Assembly: GCA_012837835.1 (NCBI GenBank)
Contig: DUQK01000001.1
Span: 1-38,148, forward strand
Direction of reading: 5' to 3'
Length of the DNA stretch: 38,148 bases
Origin: Christensenellaceae bacterium
GTDB lineage: Bacteria; Bacillota; Clostridia; Christensenellales; Aristaeellaceae
In this document: positions 17,101 to 24,874 of the stretch, one piece after another
How the letters are laid out: every line of letters begins with the position of its first letter
Position numbering within the stretch: position 1 is the first letter of the stretch
Notes under the pieces: model-generated
What the model was told of the DNA's origin: nothing
What the model saw: the letters and a program-made list of their open reading frames with translations, nothing else
Databases searched by the model: none
Program-made: the position numbers and the translations under genes

Positions 17101-17698
17101 GTGATATCTCATCTATTATATCATTTACACGCACTAGGTTTTCGCGTGTTTTCTGCAGGTTTCTCTCTGCTTCTTCCTTGCGCACACGGTAGGTAACTAT
17201 ACCCGCAGCTTCCTCAAACACCTGCCGCCTTTCATTGCTCTTTACTGAAAGTATATCATCTATTCTGCCCTGCCCTATTATGGAATAACCTTCCTTACCT
17301 ATACCGGTATCGCGGAAAAGCTCAAGTATATCCTTAAGCCTGCACAGGTTTTTATTTAGATAATACTCGCCCTCTCCGCTGCGATAGGCGCGCCTTGTAA
17401 CCATTACCTCACTAAAATCCGTATTAAGGCTACCGTCTTCATTATCAAAAAGCAGCGATACCTCGCAGTATGGTAACGCTTTTCTATGGTCAGTTCCGCT
17501 GAAAATTACATCTTCCATCTTAGAGCCGCGCAGCGCCTTTGGGCTTTGCTCACCAAGCACCCAGCGCACGGCATCTGAAATATTGCTTTTCCCCGAGCCA
17601 TTCGGCCCTACTATACCTGTTATACCTTGATTAAATTCAAGCAGTGTGCGGTCTGCGAAAGACTTAAAGCCGTATATTTCAATGCTTTTAAGTTTCAC
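14138..17698 (-). CDS. smc: Chromosome partition protein SMC
   Basis: A 1186-aa ATPase of the condensin-like complex, normally working with ScpA and ScpB. Domain order: N-terminal Walker A GPNGSGKS (31-38), a coiled coil from about 170 to 500, a hinge around 510-660 containing VHGVVAKLIEV and the Gly-rich GGSMTGG, a second coiled coil to about 1020, and the C-terminal signature LSGGERAL (from 1092) with Walker B CVLDEIEAAL (D1120, E1121). The length is typical. Its start overlaps the end of rnc by 11 nt. No frameshift is seen across the large reading frame. Confidence 0.97.
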   Translation of the reverse strand: MKLKSIEIYGFKSFADRTLLEFNQGITGIVGPNGSGKSNISDAVRWVLGEQSPKALRGSKMEDVIFSGTDHRKALPYCEVSLLFDNEDGSLNTDFSEVMVTRRAYRSGEGEYYLNKNLCRLKDILELFRDTGIGKEGYSIIGQGRIDDILSVKSNERRQVFEEAAGIVTYRVRKEEAERNLQKTRENLVRVNDIIDEISLRLDPLKQQAEDAKTYLSNAERLKLLELNIFIIRQDRLKIRLNSIEERIKNHSEALFSAQENIKLLTEKRVQIDEKQESLDEKDKQQRKAQLQLSEEKQEATNERERLQAALNFHKKESERLKNEATKLEEKLADMLSDNKNTGERQKEKQSQLDSLQEKLSKEQLELSRKEDNEREKQLELDNHRDELLNIANRVTDAKTLETKQQTVFFQLNEQLSQLAQVLVQKTDSFKKGETVLSEIVESASKVSEQVENAKKDVETLLIKRETAEEALEKAIEYEHKMVQDMGVLNSKLTLLEEMAEGYEGYYNAVKQAINISRNNPNVHGVVAKLIEVPKEYETAIDMLLGGQLQHIITSDEETAQEIIDYLRKNRLGRTTFLPLTSVKGRTLNESERKLLKTEGCIGLASELIHYDDKYKGIVDSLLGRCVITKDLKSAIDIMRKGAYRFNAVTLNGDVMRAGGSMTGGTSQNQSASLLGRERQRKELAVSIKQLEEALSEKRNEIAELKKEYDEISVSYIDADKKLNEINLQYALEKEKLQSTKADVEKERLSLDETLQAQAQLELAIDDINKDLADIKTRSEAEQVDQGAMQQKTKDLQEMLKTAREDVALQREIVQELALNEQSARHELLVLQKEEKLSLSEQEDLRKRAEENYRLSSEEDSKAQSVKENLAKINDKLEVLQNKNIIQQEEASKLEIDRQQLFKDRKRNSDETELFHNKVNEESDKLHKAELLYARNEDERNSLASNILSKYDMTYAQALDYRFEDNIPLPSLEREANEKRETIKRLGHINVQAVEEYAATKERYDDMNTQKEDAEKAEKDLTKLIDRLLKEMSLRFVGEFKKLGEHFQESFTRLFGGGTAALTLSDPENPLICDIEISAQPPGKRLQLLSLLSGGERALTAIAILFAMLKLKPTPFCVLDEIEAALDDANIGHFAEYLSEFAKTTQFIVVTHRKGTMECCDSLYGVAMQEKGVSTMVSVNLEDYKH

Positions 17699-18368
17699 TT
17701 ATCACACCTTCAATCACGCTAAGCGCCTGCTGCGCCGCTTCCTGTTCCGCCTGTTTTATGGAGCCCGCAACGCCTGTCCCAAGCACTTTTCCCTCATAGC
17801 TTACAGTACAGGTGAACCTTGGTCTATGGGAAGGTCCTTCGGTTTTTACGAGTGTGTATTCAGGCAGAGCGTTACTATGCTTTTGCGTTCTCTCCTGAAG
17901 CATGGTTTTATAATCCTGTATATGTTGGCTTAGGCTTTTGGTTTTTTCAAACAAATTTGTTACCACTTCCATAGTAGAGTCAAGCCCGCCGTCAAGGAAT
18001 ATAGCTGCGAGCACCGCTTCTAAAGCGTCGCTCAATACGCTTTTAAGCCTTGCTCCGCCCATCTTTTTAAAAGACTTGCCCATCCTTATATATTTACCAA
18101 GCTTTATATATTTAGCAACCGCAAATAGCCCCGCTTCAGATACTATTTGCGAGCGGTATTGCGTCATTTCTCCTTCATTAAGCGGGGGTGTCTTATTATA
18201 TAGTATACTGCTTATACATACTTCAAGCACGGCATCGCCCAAAAATTCAAGCCTTTGATTATTCGCTTCACCGCTGCTGGAATGCGTAAGCGCAGTTCTC
18301 AAAAGCCCGATATCCTTAAAAGCATAGCCCAAGCTTATTTCTAAATTTTTGATATTATCTTCTATCAT
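17688..18368 (-). CDS. rnc: Ribonuclease III
   Basis: A double-stranded-RNA endonuclease for rRNA and mRNA processing, 226 aa from ATG at 18368 (a TTG at 18374 would add two residues). The catalytic signature RLEFLGDAVL lies near 39-48, the second acidic pair in LSDALEAVLAAIFLDGG near 112-128, and a dsRNA-binding domain occupies about 152-220. No good Shine-Dalgarno site precedes either start: the upstream bases form a terminator-like hairpin that ends at the start codon. Expression may therefore depend on read-through from acpP and on that structure. Confidence 0.95.
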   Translation of the reverse strand: MIEDNIKNLEISLGYAFKDIGLLRTALTHSSSGEANNQRLEFLGDAVLEVCISSILYNKTPPLNEGEMTQYRSQIVSEAGLFAVAKYIKLGKYIRMGKSFKKMGGARLKSVLSDALEAVLAAIFLDGGLDSTMEVVTNLFEKTKSLSQHIQDYKTMLQERTQKHSNALPEYTLVKTEGPSHRPRFTCTVSYEGKVLGTGVAGSIKQAEQEAAQQALSVIEGVISET

Positions 18369-18372
18369 GCAC

Positions 18373-18395
18373 AAAAAGCTGCCACTAAGAGCAGC
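18373..18395 (-). terminator. Terminator-like hairpin between acpP and rnc
   Basis: On the minus strand GCTGC, an 8-nt loop and GCAGC are followed by TTTTT (the + strand shows GCTGC at 18378-18382 and GCAGC at 18391-18395). The T-run touches the rnc start region. It could attenuate transcription, letting acpP be made in excess over rnc-smc-ftsY. The five-pair stem is short. Confidence 0.5.
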
Positions 18396-18417
18396 GTTAG
18401 TAGCCTATTTTGTTTTA

Positions 18418-18651
18418 TCAAGCCTGCGTCAGTTCTTCTATGTAGCTAACTACATCGCCCACGGTGTGAAGCTCGGTTATGGCGCTGTCATCAACCTGCA
18501 TGTCGTACTCATCCTCAAGGTCCATTATAAGCACCATTATGTTTGCGCTGTCAGCGCCAAGATCCTCAACCAGCTTAGCTTCAGGAACTACACGGGATAA
18601 ATCTACTTTAAGTTGCTTAGCTATCATGTTGCTTACAGTTTCAAATACCAT
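18418..18651 (-). CDS. acpP: Acyl carrier protein
   Basis: A 77-aa acidic helical carrier for fatty acid and phospholipid synthesis. The phosphopantetheine serine is S35 in LGADSA (31-36). The almost invariant DSL motif is DSA here, followed by NIMVLIMDLEDEY instead of the usual LDxVELVMxLEExF. The gene begins one base after the plsX stop, the classic plsX-acpP pairing, so a role with PlsX is expected. The altered motif is genuine in the DNA (GAC AGC GCA). Confidence 0.93.
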   Translation of the reverse strand: MVFETVSNMIAKQLKVDLSRVVPEAKLVEDLGADSANIMVLIMDLEDEYDMQVDDSAITELHTVGDVVSYIEELTQA

Positions 18652-18652
18652 A

Positions 18653-19654
18653 TTACACCTCTTTAATGCTTTTTATATTATCTTCAATGGCGTTGGCTAT
18701 ATCGCCATCAACCATCTTGACACATTGTCTTATTGCGCTGGTAAACGCCTTTGCATCGCTTGAGCCATGCGCCTTTACAACCGCCCCCTGCACGCCAAGC
18801 AGAGGAGCGCCGCCTACTTCTTTATAATCAAAACGCTTTTTAACGCGTTTATATGCAGATTTGGATAACAGCGCGCCAAGTTTTGAAATATTATCGCTCA
18901 AAAGCTCTTTCTTAATTATGGTAAGCAGAGTCTTTGCAACGCCCTCCATAAACTTGAGTACCACATTACCTACAAAGCCGTCGCATACAAGTACATCCGC
19001 CTTATCTGCGGTTATATCGCGCGCCTCTACATTGCCAACGAAATTAAGCGGGGATTTTTTAAGCAACGGATACGCATCCTTTACAAGCGCGTTACCCTTC
19101 TCTTCCTCAGCGCCTATGTTTATAAGACCTACCCTTGGGCTTTTAATACCTTTAATTATTCGCATATAAGCTTCGCCCATAGCTGCAAATTGCAGCAGAT
19201 ATTCGGGTTTACAGTCTATATTCGCGCCGCAGTCTATAAGGAGAAACTCGCCATCACCATTTGGAAGCAGAGGAGCGAGTGCAGGTCTATCTATACCAGC
19301 TATCCTGCCAAGACGCAGCATACCGCCAAGGAGTACTGCGCCGGTTGAGCCTGATGACACAAAACCGTCAACCTTCCCGGCTCTTAAGCCTAACATACCC
19401 TTTACTATAGAGGAATCCTTCTTCTGCCTTATTGCAAGGGCGGGGGATTCATTGTTGGATATTGAATCGCAGCAGTGTTCTATGCTTATCCTATCTAAAA
19501 CAAGTTTATCATCAGGAATTAGGGACGATATTTTATCGCTATCTCCAGCTAAAACAAGCTGCAAATTATCATACTCTTTAAGTGCATTTATTGCCCCTAA
19601 AATCTGTGCCCCAGGAGCATTATCGCCGCCCTGACAATCTACATAGATGCGCAT
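18653..19654 (-). CDS. plsX: Phosphate acyltransferase PlsX
   Basis: A 333-aa peripheral membrane enzyme making acyl-phosphate from acyl-ACP, the first step of phospholipid assembly with PlsY and PlsC. It starts MRIYVDCQGGDNAPG and has SGSTGAVLLGG (near 96-106) and CDGFVGNVVLKFMEG (near 219-233), all family hallmarks. The frame extends to 19690, but the ATG at 19654 has GAGGAGG 7 nt upstream and matches the family N-terminus. It heads plsX-acpP-rnc-smc-ftsY. No fapR precedes it; the upstream gene is a divergent transporter. Confidence 0.96.
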   Translation of the reverse strand: MRIYVDCQGGDNAPGAQILGAINALKEYDNLQLVLAGDSDKISSLIPDDKLVLDRISIEHCCDSISNNESPALAIRQKKDSSIVKGMLGLRAGKVDGFVSSGSTGAVLLGGMLRLGRIAGIDRPALAPLLPNGDGEFLLIDCGANIDCKPEYLLQFAAMGEAYMRIIKGIKSPRVGLINIGAEEEKGNALVKDAYPLLKKSPLNFVGNVEARDITADKADVLVCDGFVGNVVLKFMEGVAKTLLTIIKKELLSDNISKLGALLSKSAYKRVKKRFDYKEVGGAPLLGVQGAVVKAHGSSDAKAFTSAIRQCVKMVDGDIANAIEDNIKSIKEV

Positions 19655-19722
19655 ACTTCCCCTCCTCTCAACGCGCCCATAGTTTAACACACAAAACCCT
19701 CCAGCACAACTTGAGTTTTATT

Positions 19723-19740
19723 TAAAACCATGGTTTTATA
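19723..19740 (-). promoter_or_regulatory. Palindromic operator candidate over the plsX -10
   Basis: TAAAACCATGGTTTTA (19723-19738) is a perfect 16-bp palindrome. On the minus strand a TATAAA box (19735-19740) overlaps its edge, the layout of a repressor site at a -10. No good -35 is seen. A wider pair AACCCTC (19695-19701) / GAGGGTT (19751-19757) surrounds it. It does not resemble the FapR consensus known to me. Confidence 0.45.
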
Positions 19741-19765
19741 CCCATTTATTGAGGGTTAAAAGAAC

Positions 19766-19794
19766 TTGATTTTTGACAATTAATTAGTTAGAAT
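19766..19794 (+). promoter_or_regulatory. Promoter of the GPH transporter gene
   Basis: TTGATT (19766-19771), a 17-bp spacer and TAGAAT (19789-19794). Transcription should begin near 19801, about 30 nt before the GTG start. Confidence 0.6.
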
Positions 19795-19829
19795 AAACTT
19801 ATGATATTTTTAATACCTAGGAGGCGCTT

Positions 19830-21278
19830 GTGGATAATAAAATCGTTTCGAGCGAAGCTAAGGGGGAAATTACAAAATTTGAAACATTTGTCTTTGCCCT
19901 TGCTGATGTTTTCGGGGGCGGCGGACTTGCGCTGCTCTCTGTAATGTACTTACCCTTTTTAACTAATATACTTAAAATAAACCCTGCATGGGCAGGCGCT
20001 GTAATGATGATTTCAAAGGCATGGGATGCTATATCCGACCCGCTTATGGGTGCAATATCCGACAATACCAGAACGCGCATAGGAAGGCGCCGTCCATATC
20101 TTATATTAGGCGGTGCCTTACTTATTCCCATAATGGCGCTTTTATGGTACCCCATTAATTTTGAAAGCCACACGCTAAGGGTGGTATATGCCACAATAGC
20201 TTACCTTTTATATGCGACAGTATCAACCATAATAGGCGTCCCTTATAGCTCACTAAGTACTGAAATAACGGGGGATTTTTCTCTGCGTAATAGGGCAAAC
20301 CTTTTAAGACTAGCTTTTTCACTTTTATCTACCGCAATATGCACGCTTGCCCCTACGATGCTGTTTAGCCGCCTTACAAATCAGAAAATAGATATATGGC
20401 AATTCTATTTTATTATTATATTCGGTTTCGGCTCATATTACTCAATCCCCAACATTTGCGCCGGCTTATTTTGTAAGGAGAGAGTACCCTATGTGGATGA
20501 AAAAATCCATTTTTCTTTCAAAATATTTTTGCGTCCTATAAAGGTTAAGAGCTTTAGAAAGCTTATAGCCATATATTCATCCCAAGGGGTTGCTTTAAAC
20601 ATTGTTTCAGCAGTTGTTATATATTATTCGCTATATGTAGTGCCGGGTATAAACTCAACCATATTCCTCGGTACATTCCTATGCATGCAGCTGCTGCTAT
20701 ATCCATTCCTTATGAAATTGGTGGATAAAGTTCCAAAAACAAAAATATACCGCTTCGGTCTTCCGCTTACCATGCTTGGAGCTATAATAATTGCCCTTTT
20801 CCCCAAAGAAGGCGCGCCCATACTACTATACATAACCGTTGCTTTTACAGCGCTAGGCTTTGCAGGAGCGCAGACAATGAGCTGGATTATTTTCCCCGAT
20901 GTAGTAGATATAGGCGAACTTAGCCTTAAACAAAGACTTTCCGGTTCTTTCAGCGGCGTTATGACATTTATTAACAAGGTAAATCTTGCTATATCAATTT
21001 TTCTTGTGGGAGCTGTACTGGGTGCCACGGGATTTATACACCCGACAGAAGAAGTACCCATACCTATTCAGCCTATTGCCACCCAAAATGTGATACGCTT
21101 CCTAGTAGTATTAGCCTTTGTAATAATAATGGGCTTTGCATACTATGTAGCAAGCCGCTTTAGACTAACGCCTGAAATTTCAAAGAGGGTTAAAAATCTT
21201 TTAGATATAAGACGTGAAAGGGATTTTACAAAGGAAGAATCCCAAGAAGTAGAGGAAATACTAAAAGAGTTCGGTTAA
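19830..21278 (+). CDS. GPH-family (MelB-like) sugar:cation symporter
   Basis: A 482-aa, 12-helix member of the major facilitator superfamily in the glycoside-pentoside-hexuronide group. The signature is AWDAISDPLMGAISDNTRTR followed by GRRRPY (key DPLMGAISDNT near 69-79), in the cytoplasmic loop after helix 2. It would import a glycoside or uronide with Na+ or H+. It starts with GTG, AGGAGG 5 nt upstream. It is a single-gene unit with its own promoter and terminator and no glycosidase beside it, so the substrate cannot be inferred. The hydrophilic C-terminus (about 455-482) is Glu/Lys-rich. Confidence 0.88.
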   Translation: MDNKIVSSEAKGEITKFETFVFALADVFGGGGLALLSVMYLPFLTNILKINPAWAGAVMMISKAWDAISDPLMGAISDNTRTRIGRRRPYLILGGALLIPIMALLWYPINFESHTLRVVYATIAYLLYATVSTIIGVPYSSLSTEITGDFSLRNRANLLRLAFSLLSTAICTLAPTMLFSRLTNQKIDIWQFYFIIIFGFGSYYSIPNICAGLFCKERVPYVDEKIHFSFKIFLRPIKVKSFRKLIAIYSSQGVALNIVSAVVIYYSLYVVPGINSTIFLGTFLCMQLLLYPFLMKLVDKVPKTKIYRFGLPLTMLGAIIIALFPKEGAPILLYITVAFTALGFAGAQTMSWIIFPDVVDIGELSLKQRLSGSFSGVMTFINKVNLAISIFLVGAVLGATGFIHPTEEVPIPIQPIATQNVIRFLVVLAFVIIMGFAYYVASRFRLTPEISKRVKNLLDIRRERDFTKEESQEVEEILKEFG

Positions 21279-21345
21279 ATTTAAGTTATTTAGCTTGAAA
21301 AAAGTAAATAAGCAATATTAATTAAAAATTTCTGATTAATAATAT

Positions 21346-21390
21346 AATCCCCTTAAGTTATATGTGTTTACTTGAGGGGATTTTACTTTT
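21346..21390 (+). terminator. Intrinsic terminator after the transporter gene
   Basis: AATCCCCTTAAGT (21346-21358) pairs with ACTTGAGGGGATT (21370-21382), 13 pairs with one wobble and an 11-nt loop, followed by TTACTTTT. It sits within the 341-nt gene-free stretch 21279-21619, which otherwise holds only the ftsH promoter and leader. Confidence 0.85.
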
Positions 21391-21450
21391 ATACAATGTT
21401 GCTTTTTTAAGTAAAAAGGCGTAAAACACCCCTTATTTTGAATTTTTATG

Positions 21451-21479
21451 TTGAATCTTTTAGTTTTGCATGTTATAAT
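21451..21479 (+). promoter_or_regulatory. Sigma-A promoter of ftsH
   Basis: TTGAAT (21451-21456), a 17-bp spacer and an extended TGTTATAAT -10 (TATAAT 21474-21479). It predicts a start near 21486 and a leader of about 134 nt. No CIRCE-like or other heat-shock repeat is visible around it. Confidence 0.8.
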
Positions 21480-21491
21480 TGATTGTTCCAT

Positions 21492-21555
21492 ATAAGCTGG
21501 AGCTTATTGACGCTTATCAAAACTCGTAAAGCAAAGTGTTTACACATGGCGAGTT
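21492..21555 (+). promoter_or_regulatory. Structured 5' leader of ftsH
   Basis: The long leader can fold ATAAGC/GCTTAT around TGGA (21492-21507), and then AACTCG (21521-21526) with CGAGTT (21550-21555), enclosing an inner GTAAA/TTTAC pairing. No T-run follows, so this is not a terminator. It could control RNA stability or translation. No known riboswitch class is recognised. Confidence 0.4.
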
Positions 21556-21619
21556 ATGGCGAATATACTATACAAACAAGTTACTGCTATATGGATAGAA
21601 AATATTAAAGGAGAAAGCT

Positions 21620-23440
21620 ATGAACGAACAAAAAATGCCAAACTCCGTCAATCCCTTGCTTAAGTTCTGGGGCGTTATGCTGGCGCTTACGCTTATATTC
21701 AACCTAATAGTGTTGCCGCTTATATCAAGTTCCAGAGTTAGGGAAACCAGCTACTCGTTCTTTTTAGATTCAGTTGAAAAAGGAACGGTTGATATGGTGC
21801 AGATTGAGCAGAACGAAATAAACTACATAATATCCCAAGACGGCACCACGCAGGTTTGTAAAACCGGCATAATAGACGACCCTACCCTAGTACCAACGCT
21901 AAGGGAAAAGGACATACCCTTCGGCTCTGTAATACCCTCTGAGCCTAACCCAATAATGTCCTTCCTTTTAAGCTGGATTACGCCCATAGCCATGATAGGT
22001 TTAATGAGCTATTTCTTAAACCGCAACTTTAGAAAACGTATAGGAAATATGCCCGGCATGCAGTTTGGCTCCGGTAAAACGGGCAAACAGTATGTACCCG
22101 ATGAAAACAGCGTTAAGTTTTCTGATGTTGCAGGCCAGGAAGAGGCAAAGGAATCTCTAATGGAAGTGGTTGACTATCTTGAAAATCCGGAAAAATATAC
22201 CAAGGTAGGCGCAAAATGCCCCAAGGGCGTGCTGCTTGTAGGTCCTCCCGGTACAGGTAAAACGCTTATAGCAAAGGCAGTTGCCGGCGAAGCGAATGTA
22301 CCATTTTTCTCCATATCAGGCTCTGAATTTGTTGAGATGTTCGTAGGACGCGGCGCCGCCAAGGTAAGGGAGCTATTTGAGCAGGCGAGCAAAAACGCAC
22401 CTTGTATAGTATTCATAGATGAGATAGATACCATAGGCAAAAGCAGGGGCAGCAGCTTTTCTTCAAACGACGAGAGAGAGCAGACGCTTAACCAGTTGCT
22501 CACCGAAATGGACGGCTTCGGCGCTAACAAGGGCGTTATTATACTTGCCGCCACAAATAGACCCGAAATACTTGACCCAGCTCTTCTTCGTCCCGGGCGC
22601 TTTGATAGAACCGTACCGCTTGAGCTGCCCGATTTACAAGGCAGGATAGATATATTAAAGGTACACGCTAAAAATATTAATATATCAGGCGATATAGACT
22701 ATAACTACCTAGCCAGAGCCACATCCGGCGCCTCCGGAGCACAGCTTGCAAACATTATAAATGAGGGCGCACTAAGGGCTGTAAGAGAGGGCAGGGATGC
22801 AGTACTTCAGGAAGACCTTGAAGAATCAATAGAAACCGTAATTGCGGGGCAGCAGAAGAAAAACGCGATTATGAGCGATGAGGAAAAGAAAATTGTCGCT
22901 TATCATGAAATAGGGCATGCTTTAGTTGCGGCACTGCAAAGCCACAGCGCACCGGTTGAAAAAATCACTATAGTACCGCGTACTTCAGGCGCACTTGGCT
23001 ACACCATGCAAGTTGAGGAAGGTGATAAATACCTAGTATCCAAATCTGAAGCTATTGCAAGGCTTGCTACAATCGCAGGCGGCAGGGCCGCGGAAGAAGT
23101 AGTATTTAACGAAATTACCACAGGCGCATCAAACGATATAGAAAAGATGACACAGCTTGCTCGCAGCATGGTAACTAAATACGGCATGAGCGATGAGTTC
23201 GGCATGATGGGATTATCCCAAGGGGGCAGCAGATACCTAGACGGCGGAGAACAAATGAACTGCTCACAGGCTACAGCTGAAAAGGTTGACAAAGAAGTGC
23301 GCTCCATAATAAACGCCGCACAGGAAAAGGCAAGGCAGCTATTAAGAGATAATATGAACAGCCTGCATGAACTCTCTGCATTCCTTATGAAAGAGGAAAC
23401 TATAACAGGCAAACAATTTATGGAAATATTAAACAAGTAG
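21620..23440 (+). CDS. ftsH: ATP-dependent zinc metalloprotease FtsH
   Basis: A 606-aa membrane AAA+ protease degrading misfolded membrane proteins and regulators. Two transmembrane helices (about 15-35 and 113-133) flank the extracytoplasmic domain. The ATPase has Walker A GPPGTGKT (208-215), Walker B IVFIDEID (263-270), pore loop EFVEMFVGRGA (about 236-246) and SRH ATNRP to RPGRFDR (311-330). The zinc site is HEIGH (429-433). The Shine-Dalgarno AAAGGAG is well placed. Often ftsH follows tilS and hpt; here it stands alone with its own promoter and terminator. Confidence 0.97.
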   Translation: MNEQKMPNSVNPLLKFWGVMLALTLIFNLIVLPLISSSRVRETSYSFFLDSVEKGTVDMVQIEQNEINYIISQDGTTQVCKTGIIDDPTLVPTLREKDIPFGSVIPSEPNPIMSFLLSWITPIAMIGLMSYFLNRNFRKRIGNMPGMQFGSGKTGKQYVPDENSVKFSDVAGQEEAKESLMEVVDYLENPEKYTKVGAKCPKGVLLVGPPGTGKTLIAKAVAGEANVPFFSISGSEFVEMFVGRGAAKVRELFEQASKNAPCIVFIDEIDTIGKSRGSSFSSNDEREQTLNQLLTEMDGFGANKGVIILAATNRPEILDPALLRPGRFDRTVPLELPDLQGRIDILKVHAKNINISGDIDYNYLARATSGASGAQLANIINEGALRAVREGRDAVLQEDLEESIETVIAGQQKKNAIMSDEEKKIVAYHEIGHALVAALQSHSAPVEKITIVPRTSGALGYTMQVEEGDKYLVSKSEAIARLATIAGGRAAEEVVFNEITTGASNDIEKMTQLARSMVTKYGMSDEFGMMGLSQGGSRYLDGGEQMNCSQATAEKVDKEVRSIINAAQEKARQLLRDNMNSLHELSAFLMKEETITGKQFMEILNK

Positions 23441-23467
23441 CCATTAGCTTAATTTATGATTCACACA

Positions 23468-23503
23468 AAAGGCTTGATATATAATTCAGGTCTTTTTATT
23501 TTA
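23468..23503 (+). terminator. Intrinsic terminator after ftsH
   Basis: AAAGGCTTGA (23468-23477) pairs with TCAGGTCTTT (23486-23495) with two wobbles around an 8-nt loop, followed by TTATTTTAT. Confidence 0.65.
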
Positions 23504-23560
23504 TGATTTTACATACCAAAGCTTAGTTATGTATAAAAAAATATATTTATTCATTTTTGC

Positions 23561-23589
23561 TTTTAATTGGAGCTTAAACATGTTATAAT
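23561..23589 (+). promoter_or_regulatory. Extended -10 promoter of arcA-argF
   Basis: TGTTATAAT (TATAAT 23584-23589) is a full extended -10. The -35 at the 17-bp distance (TTTTAA, 23561-23566) is poor, as is common for extended -10 promoters. The leader is about 45 nt, ending in GAGGTGA before the arcA ATG. Confidence 0.6.
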
Positions 23590-23640
23590 ACATTCAGCTT
23601 ATTAAGAAGCACAATATTTGTCCTTTTCACGAGGTGAACT

Positions 23641-24864
23641 ATGCAGATTTCCGTATTCAGTGAGGTATCACGCCTTGAGCACGTGCTCATACACCGCCCG
23701 GGAGCGGAGCTTGAACAGCTTACTCCTTCAAGGCTTGAACATATGCTCTTTGACGATATACCCTTTGTTACAGGCGCCCAAAAGGAGCATGACGCCTTTG
23801 CGCAGGCGCTAAAAAAAGAAGGCGTCACAGTTCATTACCTTGTAGACCTAATAACAGAAACCTTGTCGCAGGACGAAAAAATTAAAATAGACTTTATAGA
23901 GGATTTTATATCGCTTTCAGGACAGAGTGCCATATACCATAGCAAAGAAATTCGCACGCTGCTGCTAAATTTTGAGAATACGCGCGACATGGTAATAAAA
24001 ACCATGACAGGCATAAATTTAGATAAGCTTAAATCCGACACTCCTCATCAACTCGCAAAACTAGTTAGGCAGGAAAGCCCCTTTGTTACGCTCCCTATGC
24101 CTAACCTGTATTTTACAAGAGACCCTATGGCATCAATTGGGCACGGCGCTTCTCTTAGCAGTATGTATGCCCCAACCAGAAAACGCGAATCGCTTTACAG
24201 CAAATATATACTTAAATACCATAGCGGCTTTTCATCACCCGTCCCCCTATACTACGATTTAACTCTCCCCTACCCTATTGAGGGCGGGGATATATTATGC
24301 GTTGGAAACGAATTGCTTCTAGTAGGTATATCTCAGCGCACATCGCCCGAAGCAATTGAGCTTCTTGCAAAAAATCTTTTTAACGACCCGGATTGCCATT
24401 TTATGCGTATATTAGCGCTTGATATACCAAAAATCAGGGCTTTCATGCACCTTGATACGGTTATGACACAGGTAGATATAGATTGTTTCACCATACACCC
24501 TGCTATCCTTCATAACCTTAAAATATACTCCATTGCACCAAAGGCAGGTGGAGATATAGCCATAACTGTAGAAAGCGGTGAACTGCAAACCGTACTTACA
24601 AAATATATGCATAAAGATAAAATAAAGCTTATACCCTGCGGCGGCAGCGATATTATAGCCGCGCAAAGGGAACAGTGGAACGATGCCAGCAATACCCTTT
24701 GTATATCCCCAGGCACCGTAATTGTGTACGATAGAAATGCAGTTACAAATGCCATGATACAGGACGAGGGCATAAATATTATAGAAATTCCGGGCTCTGA
24801 ACTGGGTCGTGGCAGGGGTGGTCCCCGTTGCATGACAATGCCGCTAGTTAGAGCCCTAGGATAA
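23641..24864 (+). CDS. arcA: Arginine deiminase
   Basis: A 407-aa enzyme converting arginine to citrulline and ammonia, first step of the arginine deiminase pathway. The guanidino-group-modifying fold is shown by [13 protein letters not shown] (about 155-167), PIEGGDIL (about 218-225), the catalytic-His region [10 protein letters not shown] (about 270-279), and the nucleophile C397 in [14 protein letters not shown]. The length is standard. The ornithine carbamoyltransferase gene follows after 10 nt with a strong Shine-Dalgarno site, so the two steps are co-expressed. Carbamate kinase and the antiporter gene are not in the window. Confidence 0.96.
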   Translation: MQISVFSEVSRLEHVLIHRPGAELEQLTPSRLEHMLFDDIPFVTGAQKEHDAFAQALKKEGVTVHYLVDLITETLSQDEKIKIDFIEDFISLSGQSAIYHSKEIRTLLLNFENTRDMVIKTMTGINLDKLKSDTPHQLAKLVRQESPFVTLPMPNLYFTRDPMASIGHGASLSSMYAPTRKRESLYSKYILKYHSGFSSPVPLYYDLTLPYPIEGGDILCVGNELLLVGISQRTSPEAIELLAKNLFNDPDCHFMRILALDIPKIRAFMHLDTVMTQVDIDCFTIHPAILHNLKIYSIAPKAGGDIAITVESGELQTVLTKYMHKDKIKLIPCGGSDIIAAQREQWNDASNTLCISPGTVIVYDRNAVTNAMIQDEGINIIEIPGSELGRGRGGPRCMTMPLVRALG

Positions 24865-24874
24865 AGGAGGAAAA

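Noticed and set aside
16521-17192. Open plus-strand frame of 223 codons opposite smc
   Set aside because: The Ser/Leu/Phe-rich product is the antisense of the Glu/Lys/Gln coiled coil of SMC.
19655-19690. Twelve-residue upstream extension of plsX
   Set aside because: The extension covers the GAGGAGG ribosome site and has no family similarity.
19773-19778. Consensus TTGACA before the transporter gene
   Set aside because: No -10 lies 16-18 bp downstream; the TTGATT-17-TAGAAT pair a few bases upstream fits better.
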